DNA of 64,000 nt from Stentor roeselii (taxonomy: Eukaryota > Ciliophora > Heterotrichea > Heterotrichida > Stentoridae). The translations under genes were made by a program, and so were the position numbers. The stretch covers positions 62,001-126,000 of the forward strand of contig RSEH01000022.1 in the NCBI GenBank assembly GCA_006503475.1, given 5' to 3'. How positions within the stretch are numbered: position 1 is the first letter of the stretch; every line of letters begins with the position of its first letter. Below are positions 1-9,296 of the stretch, piece after piece. The notes under the pieces were generated by a model that did no database searches, was not told the origin of the DNA, and saw only the letters and a program-made list of their open reading frames with translations.

Positions 1-1
1 A

Positions 2-409
2 AGACTTGCTGATTCATTCAAAGCAGGTCACAAAGGCCCAGCTCCAAGTGAAGGTAAAAGTTTAGCTTATCAGCAATCAATGAAAATCTTAACTCTATCC
101 TTAGTATGCTTCGCGATTTACATAGTATTATTATTTTTCGAGATATATCATTATCCAGGTTCCCAAGTATCAAGTGTTGGAATGATCTTCGGTTACTTCG
201 GACTTTTTTGCTGTGCATTAGTAATTTGGGGAAAAGGTAAAAAAAATATTCGATGTGCCTTTAAAGCCCAAGAAGGAATTTTCATCGACTCTTATCATCG
301 ACACGAAGTATTTGAACTACTCAATTTAAAAAACAATGAGATAAAAGGAATGCAGTTTATTTTATCTCAAGGTGGAAGATGGATAGAATTGGAAGATTTG
401 GAAAGTTGA
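2..409 (+). CDS. 3' part of a small membrane protein gene (5' end outside window)
   Basis: The frame is open from base 2 to a TGA ending at 409, so the gene enters from the left edge; the first ATG inside (base 80) need not be the start. The visible protein has two hydrophobic segments, one from the ATG (LTLSLVCFAIYIVLLFF) and one about 30 residues later (GMIFGYFGLFCCALVIWG). They are followed by a polar tail of about 60 residues. This suggests an integral membrane protein with a cytosolic C-terminus. No family is recognised. It converges on the next gene with 21 nt between the stops. Confidence 0.6.
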   Translation, partial: RLADSFKAGHKGPAPSEGKSLAYQQSMKILTLSLVCFAIYIVLLFFEIYHYPGSQVSSVGMIFGYFGLFCCALVIWGKGKKNIRCAFKAQEGIFIDSYHRHEVFELLNLKNNEIKGMQFILSQGGRWIELEDLES

Positions 410-430
410 TTAATTTAAATCATGAAACTA

Positions 431-3400
431 TTAAAATTCAGCTTGTTTGCATTTTCCCAGCAGACTTCCAAGCATCCTGACAAATTCAAAAACATTAAAA
501 GTGACTTTTCCCTCTTCAAATGAAGTCTGTGCCCTGAAGTTCATAGTCCTTCTCATGGCTTTAAGTTTATCAACTCCAATAGAAAATCCCATAATCTTCA
601 CCTCAATAGGATCACGAGGTAGACAAAGATAATTTCTATCTTCCCTCAGCACAATTCTAACTTCAAAAGCTCCAGATTCGATTTCAGTAAAATAAAAACT
701 CGTATTTTTCTTGATACTTTCAGGAAGGTCTAAACTTGCTAAGATATTCTTTTTAATCAAGTAATCAACAGTGAACCTTCCCTGAGCTCTTTTAGATTTT
801 TTACTTGCGGTTAAGGCTTCAATGGTGTTTTGACCTCTGGCAATAGCAGCTGAAGCCTGTTGCAGAGTACTGAGCGTATTTTGATTAAACTGAAGACAAA
901 TCAACTTGATCTTATCCTCAATGTCCCCAAGCATGTTGTTCATCGTGTCCAAGTAAGCCTTATGCGACTCTCTTAATCTGTACTCGAACCTTGCTTCATG
1001 TTCAAGTCTTGAAATATTCTCCTCTGCTCTTTGATCAGGTGGCAGGTCTTGATTTCCAATTTCTTGCAATAATTCCACAAAAGCTTTCAACTTCTGCATT
1101 AAATAAGTCCCACTTTGGTTCTTTTCTTGAAGATTTTGAATAAACTTAAATGGAGAAATATTTGGTGGAATTGGAGGAATTTCGTATAAAATTTCAGTAA
1201 ACATTCGAAGTTCTTCATTTAAAAAAGCTTGCTGGAAGTTCTTGAATAAAGCTTCTTTTGGGAAATCTCTACGAACTGATGCGCATTCAACACATTTCAT
1301 ATGCCAACCGTTTTGAGTGTTTCCACAACTCCAGCAACGCCAGAGGGTTGGAACTGTTAAAGGTTTGTCGACTTCTTCTTCTGGAGGAGGTTTTTTGAGG
1401 AGGGAGTAAGTGAGAGGTGTTTTGCATTCTTTGCAACTTTGAAGAGCTCTTTCTCGTAGAAGCCATCTCATTGGAAGTTTTAGATTGATTTTCGCACTTT
1501 TGGTATCACCTGAAAGGATTTTGCGGAAAAGGTCGTGAATTTTACCTAAGGATTGAATAATTATGTAAACAGGGTCACCTTTTCCGAAGTTCTTTTTTAT
1601 TGTTTTTATGTTGTTTAGGAGTAGTAAGTGAAGATTGCATAAGTCTTCTAAGGTGATGGTTAAAGTGTAATCATCTGCTTCAAGTGAAGTAGTGAGCATA
1701 TCAGCTAAAGATAAATCTGTTAGGTTAAGATCAGGGACTTTTGTAAGTTCTTTTACTAGTTTTTCACGATATTTGCATTCTTTTTGATGATTTTTTGAGA
1801 TGAGTTTAGAATTAGTGCTTTTATCTGAGTCGTCAATTGAGATTTTTTTCCATTCTCCTAAGTTTTCAATGAAATCTGCCATCATATTAAATCCAGTTTT
1901 ATAAAGATTGACTAAGTTTTCAAAGTCAGGTCTTTCATTTGTTCCTGTTTTATCACCACCCATGGAACGTTCGAATTCAGCTAAAGAAGCTCTTTTAAGA
2001 CGAATGGGTTCTCTTAACATTTCAACTAAAGGTGCAAAGAAAAGCATGACAATCTTTGACTCAAGGATATGAACACCTTCTTGTGAATTGCACTGTTCTC
2101 GAAACCTCTCACGAAAGACACTTGGAAGGTCTTTATACATGAATTTTACCTCAGGACTTAATTTATGCTCGGAATTTACACGTTTTCTTACCTTCGGGTC
2201 ATTAGTTAAGATATTTTTTATCATTTTTTTCACTTTTTTCGTAGCTTTTTCATAATTTTTCTTTCGTTGCTCATGAATTTGCTTTAATTCAGGAGGTAAA
2301 TCTCCAAGATCTTCAAGTTGTTTAAAATTAAGAGCATCTCTAATTTTATGAACATTATCTTTCAACTGTTCCAACTTAAGCAACCTTGCTTCTTCTTTAT
2401 TTTCTTCTTGATTTTCAACATTTTGTCCTTCTTTTTTTTCCTCTTCATTTTCCTCCTGGTTATCTCTTTCAATTTCTTCATTTTCCGCAAAATGAGCTGC
2501 TTCAGCATCACTTTTCACAAACCCAAGACTGACTTTTCTGACGATTCCCATGATTTCAGCAGCCATGACAGCGAAAAACTGACGATTACAATTTTGACTT
2601 TGAAGAATATAAAAATAAATATAAGCTGAAATATCTCCTGCCTTCATCTTCATTGATCTTTGGAAGTCAGTGGTTCCAACAGAGATTTTAAGTACAAGTT
2701 TATATAAAAGCATAAGTCTTCTAAGTTTTTGTGGATTATTGCTCATATCGCCGTAGATGGCCTTGAAGATAGCTGAGACTTCTGTAGTAGGAAGGTGAGG
2801 ATTATGCTCTACCAGCTTTGCCATGTAACAAGGGTGAGTTTGCATGCAGGCTAAAAGGAACTCGTAAAGTTGGAAGTTTTTAGAGACTATTGGTGGAAGA
2901 GTTAATTTGAAATCTGGGTCGGGGATTGAAGGAATTCCTTCAATTTTGGCAACGATTAGACTTTCAATGTAACTTAAAAGATTTTCACGGTCTTCTTGAA
3001 CTTTACGGACCTGGTCGTATTTCATTAAAAGTCCTTCGAGTCGATAGACTATGTTTTGGTCTTCTGTGAGTAAAGTTTCCATGTGTTGCTCGACAGGCTC
3101 GTTTTTTAATAGACTCTGTAAAACGTATTGTTCTTCCTCGTCTACTTCTTTTGTTGCTAGGTCTCCTGAAAAGTTTGATGAAAGCCATTGAGTGATTTTT
3201 TGAAGCTCTGTGGGTTTTACCTCACTTTCACCGTAACTTAATTCTTTTTTACCTAGTCTTCCTGATGATGCTGCTCCCCATACGAATACGACCCCGTCTG
3301 ATGAGATTGCAGCTGAATGGTTACTCCCGGCAGCGACTTTTTCGAAGGGGGTGCTATGTGTGATTATGATTTGATGGCATTCTAAGTACTTCAGCCGAGC

Positions 3401-5965
3401 ATCTTCCTTCTTTTCCAAAGGTCCAAGTTTATTATGAGAATTACTTCCCCATCCATAAAGCTGTCCTCTATTAGTAACCACAAGAGAATGATCAATTCCA
3501 ACCGCAATCGACTTGACATCTTTAATACAATTGAGTTTAGTAAAGTAAAAAACTTCATTACTCCCAAGCAGTTCAATTCCCACACATTTATCAAATCCAG
3601 CTCCATAAACATTCCCTTTAGAAGTAAGTAAAAGAGTATGAAACTCTCCACAAGCAACTTCTTTCAACCTTTCTTCATCCCCAACAGATTCTCCATACTC
3701 CAAGTTAGGATAAAAGCTATGAATAGGCACTTCAACCGGCTGTATATGTTCATCAGAATTTCCCAGTCCTAACTTGCCAAACCATCCATTTCCCCAGACC
3801 CAAAGATGATAAGAGCAGTCAATAGCAACAGTATGAGAAACTCCACAACTAATTTTTTTTATATTCGGAAGTCCCATGATAATCCTCGGAATATACTGAT
3901 AAGGCGATGCTAAATTCATAACAGTCTCTCCAAGTCCCAGTCTTCCATTTTCAGAAGACCCACACATGTAAACTTCTCCATTTTCAGCAAGAAAAGCAGT
4001 ATGTTTGGCCCCACAGGAGACAGTTTTCATTTCAGTTCTCTTGAAATTTATTAGTTGAGAGGGTGTGTTGTTGTAACTACAATTCGGAGAAAAACCGGTT
4101 CCTAGCTGACCTTGGTCGTTGCTTCCCCAGACGATTACTTTTCCGTCTACTGTGACGCCCATGAAGGACTCTCCGTTGCTGTCGATGAATTTGAACTTGT
4201 CGCTTTTTAAGGCTTCGAGAAGGATTGGCTCTGGACTGAAGTTGTCTTTTATGCTTTTTACTTCTTTTATTCTCATTTCTTCCTTTTCAGGGATTAGGGA
4301 CTCTTTACGTGCATCGCTTTCGATTATTGTTGGAACTCCACATTGGCCTACTGCGTTTGAACCCCAGACGAGGATTTCACCGGCGTTTGTTAAACAGTAG
4401 GTGTTGAAGTAACTACAGCTTATTTGCAAGAGCTCTGTTGATTTTAAAGGCATGTTGTCTTTTTTCTTTTTTTTGTCTTTTCGAGCGACTTTTGGGATTT
4501 TTACCTCTTTTGGAAGAGGCTCTTCGGATACGTTTGTTGGGATTCCTAATTTACCGTCCAGGGCACAACCCCATGCAAAGACATGTCCCGACTTGGCCAA
4601 TGCGATTCCATGTTTATACCCACAAGCGATATCAATAATTTTGCATTCACCCATCAAAGACCCAATTCCAATTCTAGTCGGAACAAGCTGATTTTCTCCA
4701 AAAGACGTTGGAATTCCAAGTCTTCCATTTTTCGAGTTGCCCCAAGCCCAGACCTCTCCATTAGAGCTGAGGACTACTGAGTGGAAGTAAGAAAGACAGA
4801 GTTTTTCCATGAATCGCCCTTTGAAGAACTCCACTAGTTTCGGCTCGTTGTAGTTTGTCAGGTTCCCATGGCCCAAGCGGGCGTAAGTCCCGATTCCCCA
4901 CGTGTAGATCTCGCCTTTTATGATGCAACCTGAGTGAGAGTGGCCTGCTGCTACACTGTCTACCTTAGTGTTTAAATCAAATTTCACCTTTCGTGGGTAG
5001 AGCTCTAGGTTTGTGTCGCCGTGGCCGAGACGACCACCTTCACCAAGTCCCCAAGTAAACATTTCTCCATCTTTCGACAATGCAATCGAATGAGACCCTC
5101 CCCCAGCAATATCAATTAAATACTCAGCCTCAACAGCTACAATTTTAGGTGTATCTTGATGTTCTCGATTTCCAATTCCAAGTTGTCCATACGAGTTAGC
5201 TCCCCAAGCATAAAGTTTCCTTCCCTGAGAAATAGCCAAGCAATGAGCTCCTCCACAGGCGATTTTCGTGACAGAGACCCATTCGCCAATACTAACAAAT
5301 AAATTTTCCTGAGTCCTTCCAAGTCTTCCATTATCAGGATTTCCCCAAGTCATGACTCTTCCATCATCAAGTCGAGATCCGTGTATCTGATCACGAAATT
5401 CCTTACAAGATATTTTTCCTTTTCCAGCTTTAAGAAGAAGTTGAATGATAATTTCAATAGGATTTTCTTTTTTCATTTTTTCAAGTTTTTCAGGTTCTTT
5501 ATCATCAGAGTCATCTATCATGTGTTCAGGAAGAAATTTTTTGAAGAATTTTCTTACTTTTTTTTCATCGAGTTTCTTTGAACTGTACATTAATTCTTTA
5601 AATTTTTCACTTTTTTCGTCTTTTTCTTCTGGATTTTTTGAAGTGCTCCAAGCGTGGTAGTTTTTTATGAATTCTTTGAAGTAGAAGTTGATGTCAATGT
5701 CTGGGTGGTATATTAACTTTAGCTTTGGAAGAGAATCGTCTTTTACTAGAAGGGCTGTGTGGGACTCGCCACAAGCTACTTCTAAGGCTGTGTATTTTGA
5801 GCCTTTATCTAGCTTTTCGAATTTGTAAGGAATGTTTTGAACGAATCCGTTTAACTCTGGCACTCCGAGCTCGTTGTTCATTGAACCTCCCCAGACGTAG
5901 ACTTCTTTGTCTGAGGTGATTATTATGCTGTGGTTTAGACCACAGCCGATACGGTTTCCAATCAT
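431..5965 (-). CDS. RCC1-repeat / IQGAP-type RasGAP fusion protein
   Basis: About 1844 aa. The start is the first ATG of the frame (5965); the frame is open a little further upstream but without ATG. Residues about 1-1000 are RCC1 propeller repeats (VWG...GRLG...CG..H), interrupted near 110-210 by an acidic/lysine-rich insert. Residues about 1030-1310 resemble the IQGAP GAP-related domain (QTHPCYMAKL, then FMYKDLPSVFRERF). A zinc-finger-like stretch follows at about 1510-1560 (CKEC, CWSCG, CVEC). The last 120 residues match the IQGAP RasGAP_C domain (KNILASLDLPESI, GAFEVRI). IQGAP proteins scaffold actin and small GTPases and usually lack GAP activity; RCC1 propellers bind GTPases or membranes. 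A GTPase/cytoskeleton scaffold role is inferred. No intron of the local consensus was found. Confidence 0.8.
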   Translation of the reverse strand: MIGNRIGCGLNHSIIITSDKEVYVWGGSMNNELGVPELNGFVQNIPYKFEKLDKGSKYTALEVACGESHTALLVKDDSLPKLKLIYHPDIDINFYFKEFIKNYHAWSTSKNPEEKDEKSEKFKELMYSSKKLDEKKVRKFFKKFLPEHMIDDSDDKEPEKLEKMKKENPIEIIIQLLLKAGKGKISCKEFRDQIHGSRLDDGRVMTWGNPDNGRLGRTQENLFVSIGEWVSVTKIACGGAHCLAISQGRKLYAWGANSYGQLGIGNREHQDTPKIVAVEAEYLIDIAGGGSHSIALSKDGEMFTWGLGEGGRLGHGDTNLELYPRKVKFDLNTKVDSVAAGHSHSGCIIKGEIYTWGIGTYARLGHGNLTNYNEPKLVEFFKGRFMEKLCLSYFHSVVLSSNGEVWAWGNSKNGRLGIPTSFGENQLVPTRIGIGSLMGECKIIDIACGYKHGIALAKSGHVFAWGCALDGKLGIPTNVSEEPLPKEVKIPKVARKDKKKKKDNMPLKSTELLQISCSYFNTYCLTNAGEILVWGSNAVGQCGVPTIIESDARKESLIPEKEEMRIKEVKSIKDNFSPEPILLEALKSDKFKFIDSNGESFMGVTVDGKVIVWGSNDQGQLGTGFSPNCSYNNTPSQLINFKRTEMKTVSCGAKHTAFLAENGEVYMCGSSENGRLGLGETVMNLASPYQYIPRIIMGLPNIKKISCGVSHTVAIDCSYHLWVWGNGWFGKLGLGNSDEHIQPVEVPIHSFYPNLEYGESVGDEERLKEVACGEFHTLLLTSKGNVYGAGFDKCVGIELLGSNEVFYFTKLNCIKDVKSIAVGIDHSLVVTNRGQLYGWGSNSHNKLGPLEKKEDARLKYLECHQIIITHSTPFEKVAAGSNHSAAISSDGVVFVWGAASSGRLGKKELSYGESEVKPTELQKITQWLSSNFSGDLATKEVDEEEQYVLQSLLKNEPVEQHMETLLTEDQNIVYRLEGLLMKYDQVRKVQEDRENLLSYIESLIVAKIEGIPSIPDPDFKLTLPPIVSKNFQLYEFLLACMQTHPCYMAKLVEHNPHLPTTEVSAIFKAIYGDMSNNPQKLRRLMLLYKLVLKISVGTTDFQRSMKMKAGDISAYIYFYILQSQNCNRQFFAVMAAEIMGIVRKVSLGFVKSDAEAAHFAENEEIERDNQEENEEEKKEGQNVENQEENKEEARLLKLEQLKDNVHKIRDALNFKQLEDLGDLPPELKQIHEQRKKNYEKATKKVKKMIKNILTNDPKVRKRVNSEHKLSPEVKFMYKDLPSVFRERFREQCNSQEGVHILESKIVMLFFAPLVEMLREPIRLKRASLAEFERSMGGDKTGTNERPDFENLVNLYKTGFNMMADFIENLGEWKKISIDDSDKSTNSKLISKNHQKECKYREKLVKELTKVPDLNLTDLSLADMLTTSLEADDYTLTITLEDLCNLHLLLLNNIKTIKKNFGKGDPVYIIIQSLGKIHDLFRKILSGDTKSAKINLKLPMRWLLRERALQSCKECKTPLTYSLLKKPPPEEEVDKPLTVPTLWRCWSCGNTQNGWHMKCVECASVRRDFPKEALFKNFQQAFLNEELRMFTEILYEIPPIPPNISPFKFIQNLQEKNQSGTYLMQKLKAFVELLQEIGNQDLPPDQRAEENISRLEHEARFEYRLRESHKAYLDTMNNMLGDIEDKIKLICLQFNQNTLSTLQQASAAIARGQNTIEALTASKKSKRAQGRFTVDYLIKKNILASLDLPESIKKNTSFYFTEIESGAFEVRIVLREDRNYLCLPRDPIEVKIMGFSIGVDKLKAMRRTMNFRAQTSFEEGKVTFNVFEFVRMLGSLLGKCKQAEF

Positions 5966-6585
5966 TTTTATTAGGAGAGATGAAATTTTGAATTTTGGAT
6001 GATTGTTTGAATGTTTTATTTGGATATTTGATTTTTGGGTAGGCAGATTTTTTTTATTCAATTAATGAGTTATAAACTTTTATATTAGTTGGTTGATTGA
6101 AGGAGTATTGAAAGTGTATTGTTTTTAAGGAAATTTAGTTTAGGTTTAGGCGAATAGAAGATTATTTATGAAGATTGACTATAATTACTAAATTTGATTT
6201 CAACTAATATAAGGTAAACAAGTAACAAAAAAATTCATTATAAGACAAACATACAAATAATAAGCTTTATCTTCCTTATACTTAATATACTTAGGTTTAT
6301 TCATTAAAATGTCTTTATTATTGATTGATTATGTCTTAAATTAATTTGAGAATATATAAATTTGAAAAATTATATTAAGTAATCAAATTAACAAATGATT
6401 CAAATCATTTTCTATAAGTAAATGTTAAACAATCTGATAAAAGCTTGAATAATACTTATCGAATATAGGGGTAAATTCAAAAGCCTAAAAAAAAAACAAG
6501 CCAATAATCAAATTTTATCTTTTCTTAACTTTATTATTATTTATATATACAAGAATTAATCAAAGACTTATTTATCTATCTTATT
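5966..6585. other. AT-rich spacer, no gene seen
   Basis: About 620 bp between the RCC1-IQGAP start and the 3' end of the first chitin synthase gene. It contains short A/T runs and stops in all frames. The first 100 bp must hold the 5' leader of the RCC1-IQGAP gene. I see no repeat, RNA gene or ORF of note. Confidence 0.6.
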
Positions 6586-8652
6586 TCAATCATGAACCGT
6601 GATCAGGTAGCCGTTGTCTCGTTTCCCTTCTTTATTTCCCTGGTTATTTGAACTCTTCACAGAGGATTTATTAAATAAAAACAGAAAACCTCCAAAGACT
6701 TTAGCAAAAATCAAAAAAAATACAATCCAAGCTAAATAGTTGATAAATTTTTTCGCAGTTTCATCATTTTCTCCATTCGTCCAGTTGAAAAAAAAAGAAA
6801 AAGTCGCATTGGAAATAATCCATATCACTACCCAAGTAGCTCTCTGATCTTCATAACTAGCTTTTTCCTCACCAGAATCATCTTTATCTGGCCTATTTCC
6901 CCAGGTGAAATCGTTAATATTGCATATCGAGTAAATAAGAAAAATATTAACATAAGCTCCAGTAAGGCAAAAATACTGAAAAATTCCTTTTATTATAGGG
7001 ATAAAAGATGTTTTAAAGTTTCTCAAAGTCACGACCAAAACCATAAGGATCATCAATAAAAACATTAATGAAGATGTACTATTCATCCATTCTTCAGAAT
7101 CTTCAAATGAATTTTTTTTTAACATGAAATTCAGTATTAGAGCAAGCGTTGCGAAAGTATAAATTGCGTAAATACCTGCTAAAAAATTCAATAAGTGTTT
7201 TATTTCTTCAGGCTTCACTGAGAGAGAACAAATTAAAATTGCTATTAAAGTTGAGACATAAAACATCAAAATTGGAGTAGAAAATTTATCTAATTTGTTT
7301 AGATCATTATTTGATTCTCCTAAGTACCTTTTAAGCGCTACTGCCAAACAAAGGTAAAGTAGTCCAACTAAAACCCAGGTGAATAGAGCATTAATCATGT
7401 AGTACAAATTTAGAAAACAAAAGCCAATTTTTCTTAGTGTACTGTGATTTGAATCTAATACTTTTTTCCAATTCAGTATTGTATAAATGAGAGAAAACCA
7501 GGATCCATTGATCCACCTTCTTCTCTGTTTCACTAAATCAAATAGACTGTCAATAATATCAGTTTTTGCTTGTGCTTCTGGCACATATGCTAATTTATTT
7601 TGACGGCCTTTCTGACAAAAAAGCTCAAGACATAAAATCCTATCTTCTGCTAAATACATGTTTCTATTGAATAGAGATATTTTTCCATTAGTTTCAGTTT
7701 TAAAGTATGTATCAATTAAATTAATATCTGAAAAACATTCATATCGGTAAGCACTGTAGGCTCCAGGAAGGACTGAAACATATCCGAAAAGACTTTCGAA
7801 GGCCTTGTCAAACAGATGAGAAAACTTATACTCGATTAATTGGGCTTGCTGAATAAAGTTACTGCATTTGGTGTTTTCTGGAATGATTTCACCACAACAT
7901 CCTGCAATATCTTCATTATTCTCTAAACAATCGTATAGGTATTTTATACTTTTTTTAACTGGTTGAGTTCCCACATCTATGAATATTATAAATGTTGGTT
8001 TAATTTTTTTACAGAAACCTTTGAGGAACCATTTATGAGTATTTATTTTTTTTTTATTTTGATTCTTAATACAAAAAAGTACCGTAAAACTCTCATTCCT
8101 ACCAGGATATGGTAAATAATTCTGGCAAAATAAGTAAGCATTCTCTTCATTTGATCCCACATTCAACCTAACTAAATTTTTCAACTGATCTAAATCAAGT
8201 AAATATTTCCACTTTTCTAAAATTTCCCTATTATGATTTCGAATAGACTCTCTAATAGAATCCCCTTTGATCATATTATACTCTTTACAAAAAGATTCAA
8301 TCCCATCAATAATAAAAATAATCGCAATTTTTTTTTTACTCTCAACTAAATTCAAAATGCTTTGTTGAATACTTTCGAAGGTTTTTCTGAAAAGATCTTC
8401 TTTTTCATTATAAGCAGTGACAAGGATAGCAAGATCACAATGTTCTACTTCTAAGTAAGATTTAATTTTGGGGTATTTCTGATCATCCCACTTTAACTCT
8501 TCTTGAGTGAGAGTAATTATACCTGAATCAATCTTTTTTCTTTGGTCTGAATTGTGATTTGGGTTTTTTTCTTCTTCTTCTTCGTTTAAAGCATAAGCTT
8601 CGGGCTCAAGGATATGAAAACTCGGCTCTTGATGAGAGTTTCGGATTGACAT
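6586..8652 (-). CDS. Chitin synthase (fungal type, GT2), copy 1
   Basis: 688 aa, ATG at 8652, TGA stop. A membrane glycosyltransferase expected to polymerise UDP-GlcNAc into chitin. The catalytic half shows the fungal CHS signature in order: TAYNE near 79-83, FIDVGT at 224-229, GCCGEI at 251-256, the FESLFGYVSVLPGAYSAYR block at about 285-303, AEDRIL at 335-340 and QRRRWINGSWF at 376-386. About seven membrane segments follow, with a WGNRPDK loop before the last two; the fungal enzymes carry HDVSWGT there, and this copy has NDFTWG. There is no N-terminal membrane segment and no myosin domain. It is the shortest of four copies. The family call is firm; the product in the cell is inferred. Confidence 0.92.
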   Translation of the reverse strand: MSIRNSHQEPSFHILEPEAYALNEEEEEKNPNHNSDQRKKIDSGIITLTQEELKWDDQKYPKIKSYLEVEHCDLAILVTAYNEKEDLFRKTFESIQQSILNLVESKKKIAIIFIIDGIESFCKEYNMIKGDSIRESIRNHNREILEKWKYLLDLDQLKNLVRLNVGSNEENAYLFCQNYLPYPGRNESFTVLFCIKNQNKKKINTHKWFLKGFCKKIKPTFIIFIDVGTQPVKKSIKYLYDCLENNEDIAGCCGEIIPENTKCSNFIQQAQLIEYKFSHLFDKAFESLFGYVSVLPGAYSAYRYECFSDINLIDTYFKTETNGKISLFNRNMYLAEDRILCLELFCQKGRQNKLAYVPEAQAKTDIIDSLFDLVKQRRRWINGSWFSLIYTILNWKKVLDSNHSTLRKIGFCFLNLYYMINALFTWVLVGLLYLCLAVALKRYLGESNNDLNKLDKFSTPILMFYVSTLIAILICSLSVKPEEIKHLLNFLAGIYAIYTFATLALILNFMLKKNSFEDSEEWMNSTSSLMFLLMILMVLVVTLRNFKTSFIPIIKGIFQYFCLTGAYVNIFLIYSICNINDFTWGNRPDKDDSGEEKASYEDQRATWVVIWIISNATFSFFFNWTNGENDETAKKFINYLAWIVFFLIFAKVFGGFLFLFNKSSVKSSNNQGNKEGKRDNGYLITVHD

Positions 8653-9296
8653 TTTTTATAGAAATAAAAATATCTTATATTGTAAAGTGATGAAAAAGGG
8701 TTGAATTCTTTTCTTTGAGTAAAGTTTTAGGGTGTTTCATGAAGGTTTTATTTTATAATGACTTAAGATTATTTTTATGGGAAATTTTAGAAAATAGGGT
8801 TTAAGTTTTAGTTGAATTCAAAGTATTGAGGTTTTAAAATATCTGTGATGTTTCTTAATAATCTCTCAATCTTTCTTTGAGTTTTTTCGTTAAAAAATTA
8901 CCATATTAAACTAAAAGTGTCTATAATTTCAAATCAATATAATTATTATTTATATATTTTCTTATCAGCTGTCAAAAGTAATCAAAGAGATTCTCTTGCT
9001 ATCTAAAAACCTGATATTGTAACAAATGATTAATTTATGGGAATTTATGGAAATGTTAATAGGTATTAAGATTTAGCTTATTTCTAAGACTATTTTAATT
9101 TTTTTGTTATCGCTATTCTTTAAGTGTCTTAAATCAATAATTCCTATAAAAAAGACTTAGCATCTGAAAATATACAAGAATTTTATACCTTATTGAAATG
9201 ACTCTTCTCTCATACAATAAAATTCTTACGACTTATTCCTAAACAACTATATCAAATATTTAACTTTTTCGATAAGAGTTACTAACTAATCTAATT
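8653..9296. other. AT-rich spacer, no gene seen
   Basis: 644 bp between chitin synthase copies 1 and 2, which point the same way. It should hold the promoter and leader of copy 1 and the 3' UTR of copy 2. Stops occur in all frames. No repeat or RNA gene is apparent. Confidence 0.6.

Noticed and set aside
27-41. 15-nt GT...AG stretch GTCACAAAGGCCCAG in the first gene
   Set aside because: It lacks the GTA start seen in all other introns here, contains no stop, and no conserved domain decides the case.
5966-6061. Upstream extension of the RCC1-IQGAP frame beginning at a TTG
   Set aside because: No ATG occurs upstream of 5965 in the frame, a TAA precedes it, and no consensus intron could bring in another start.
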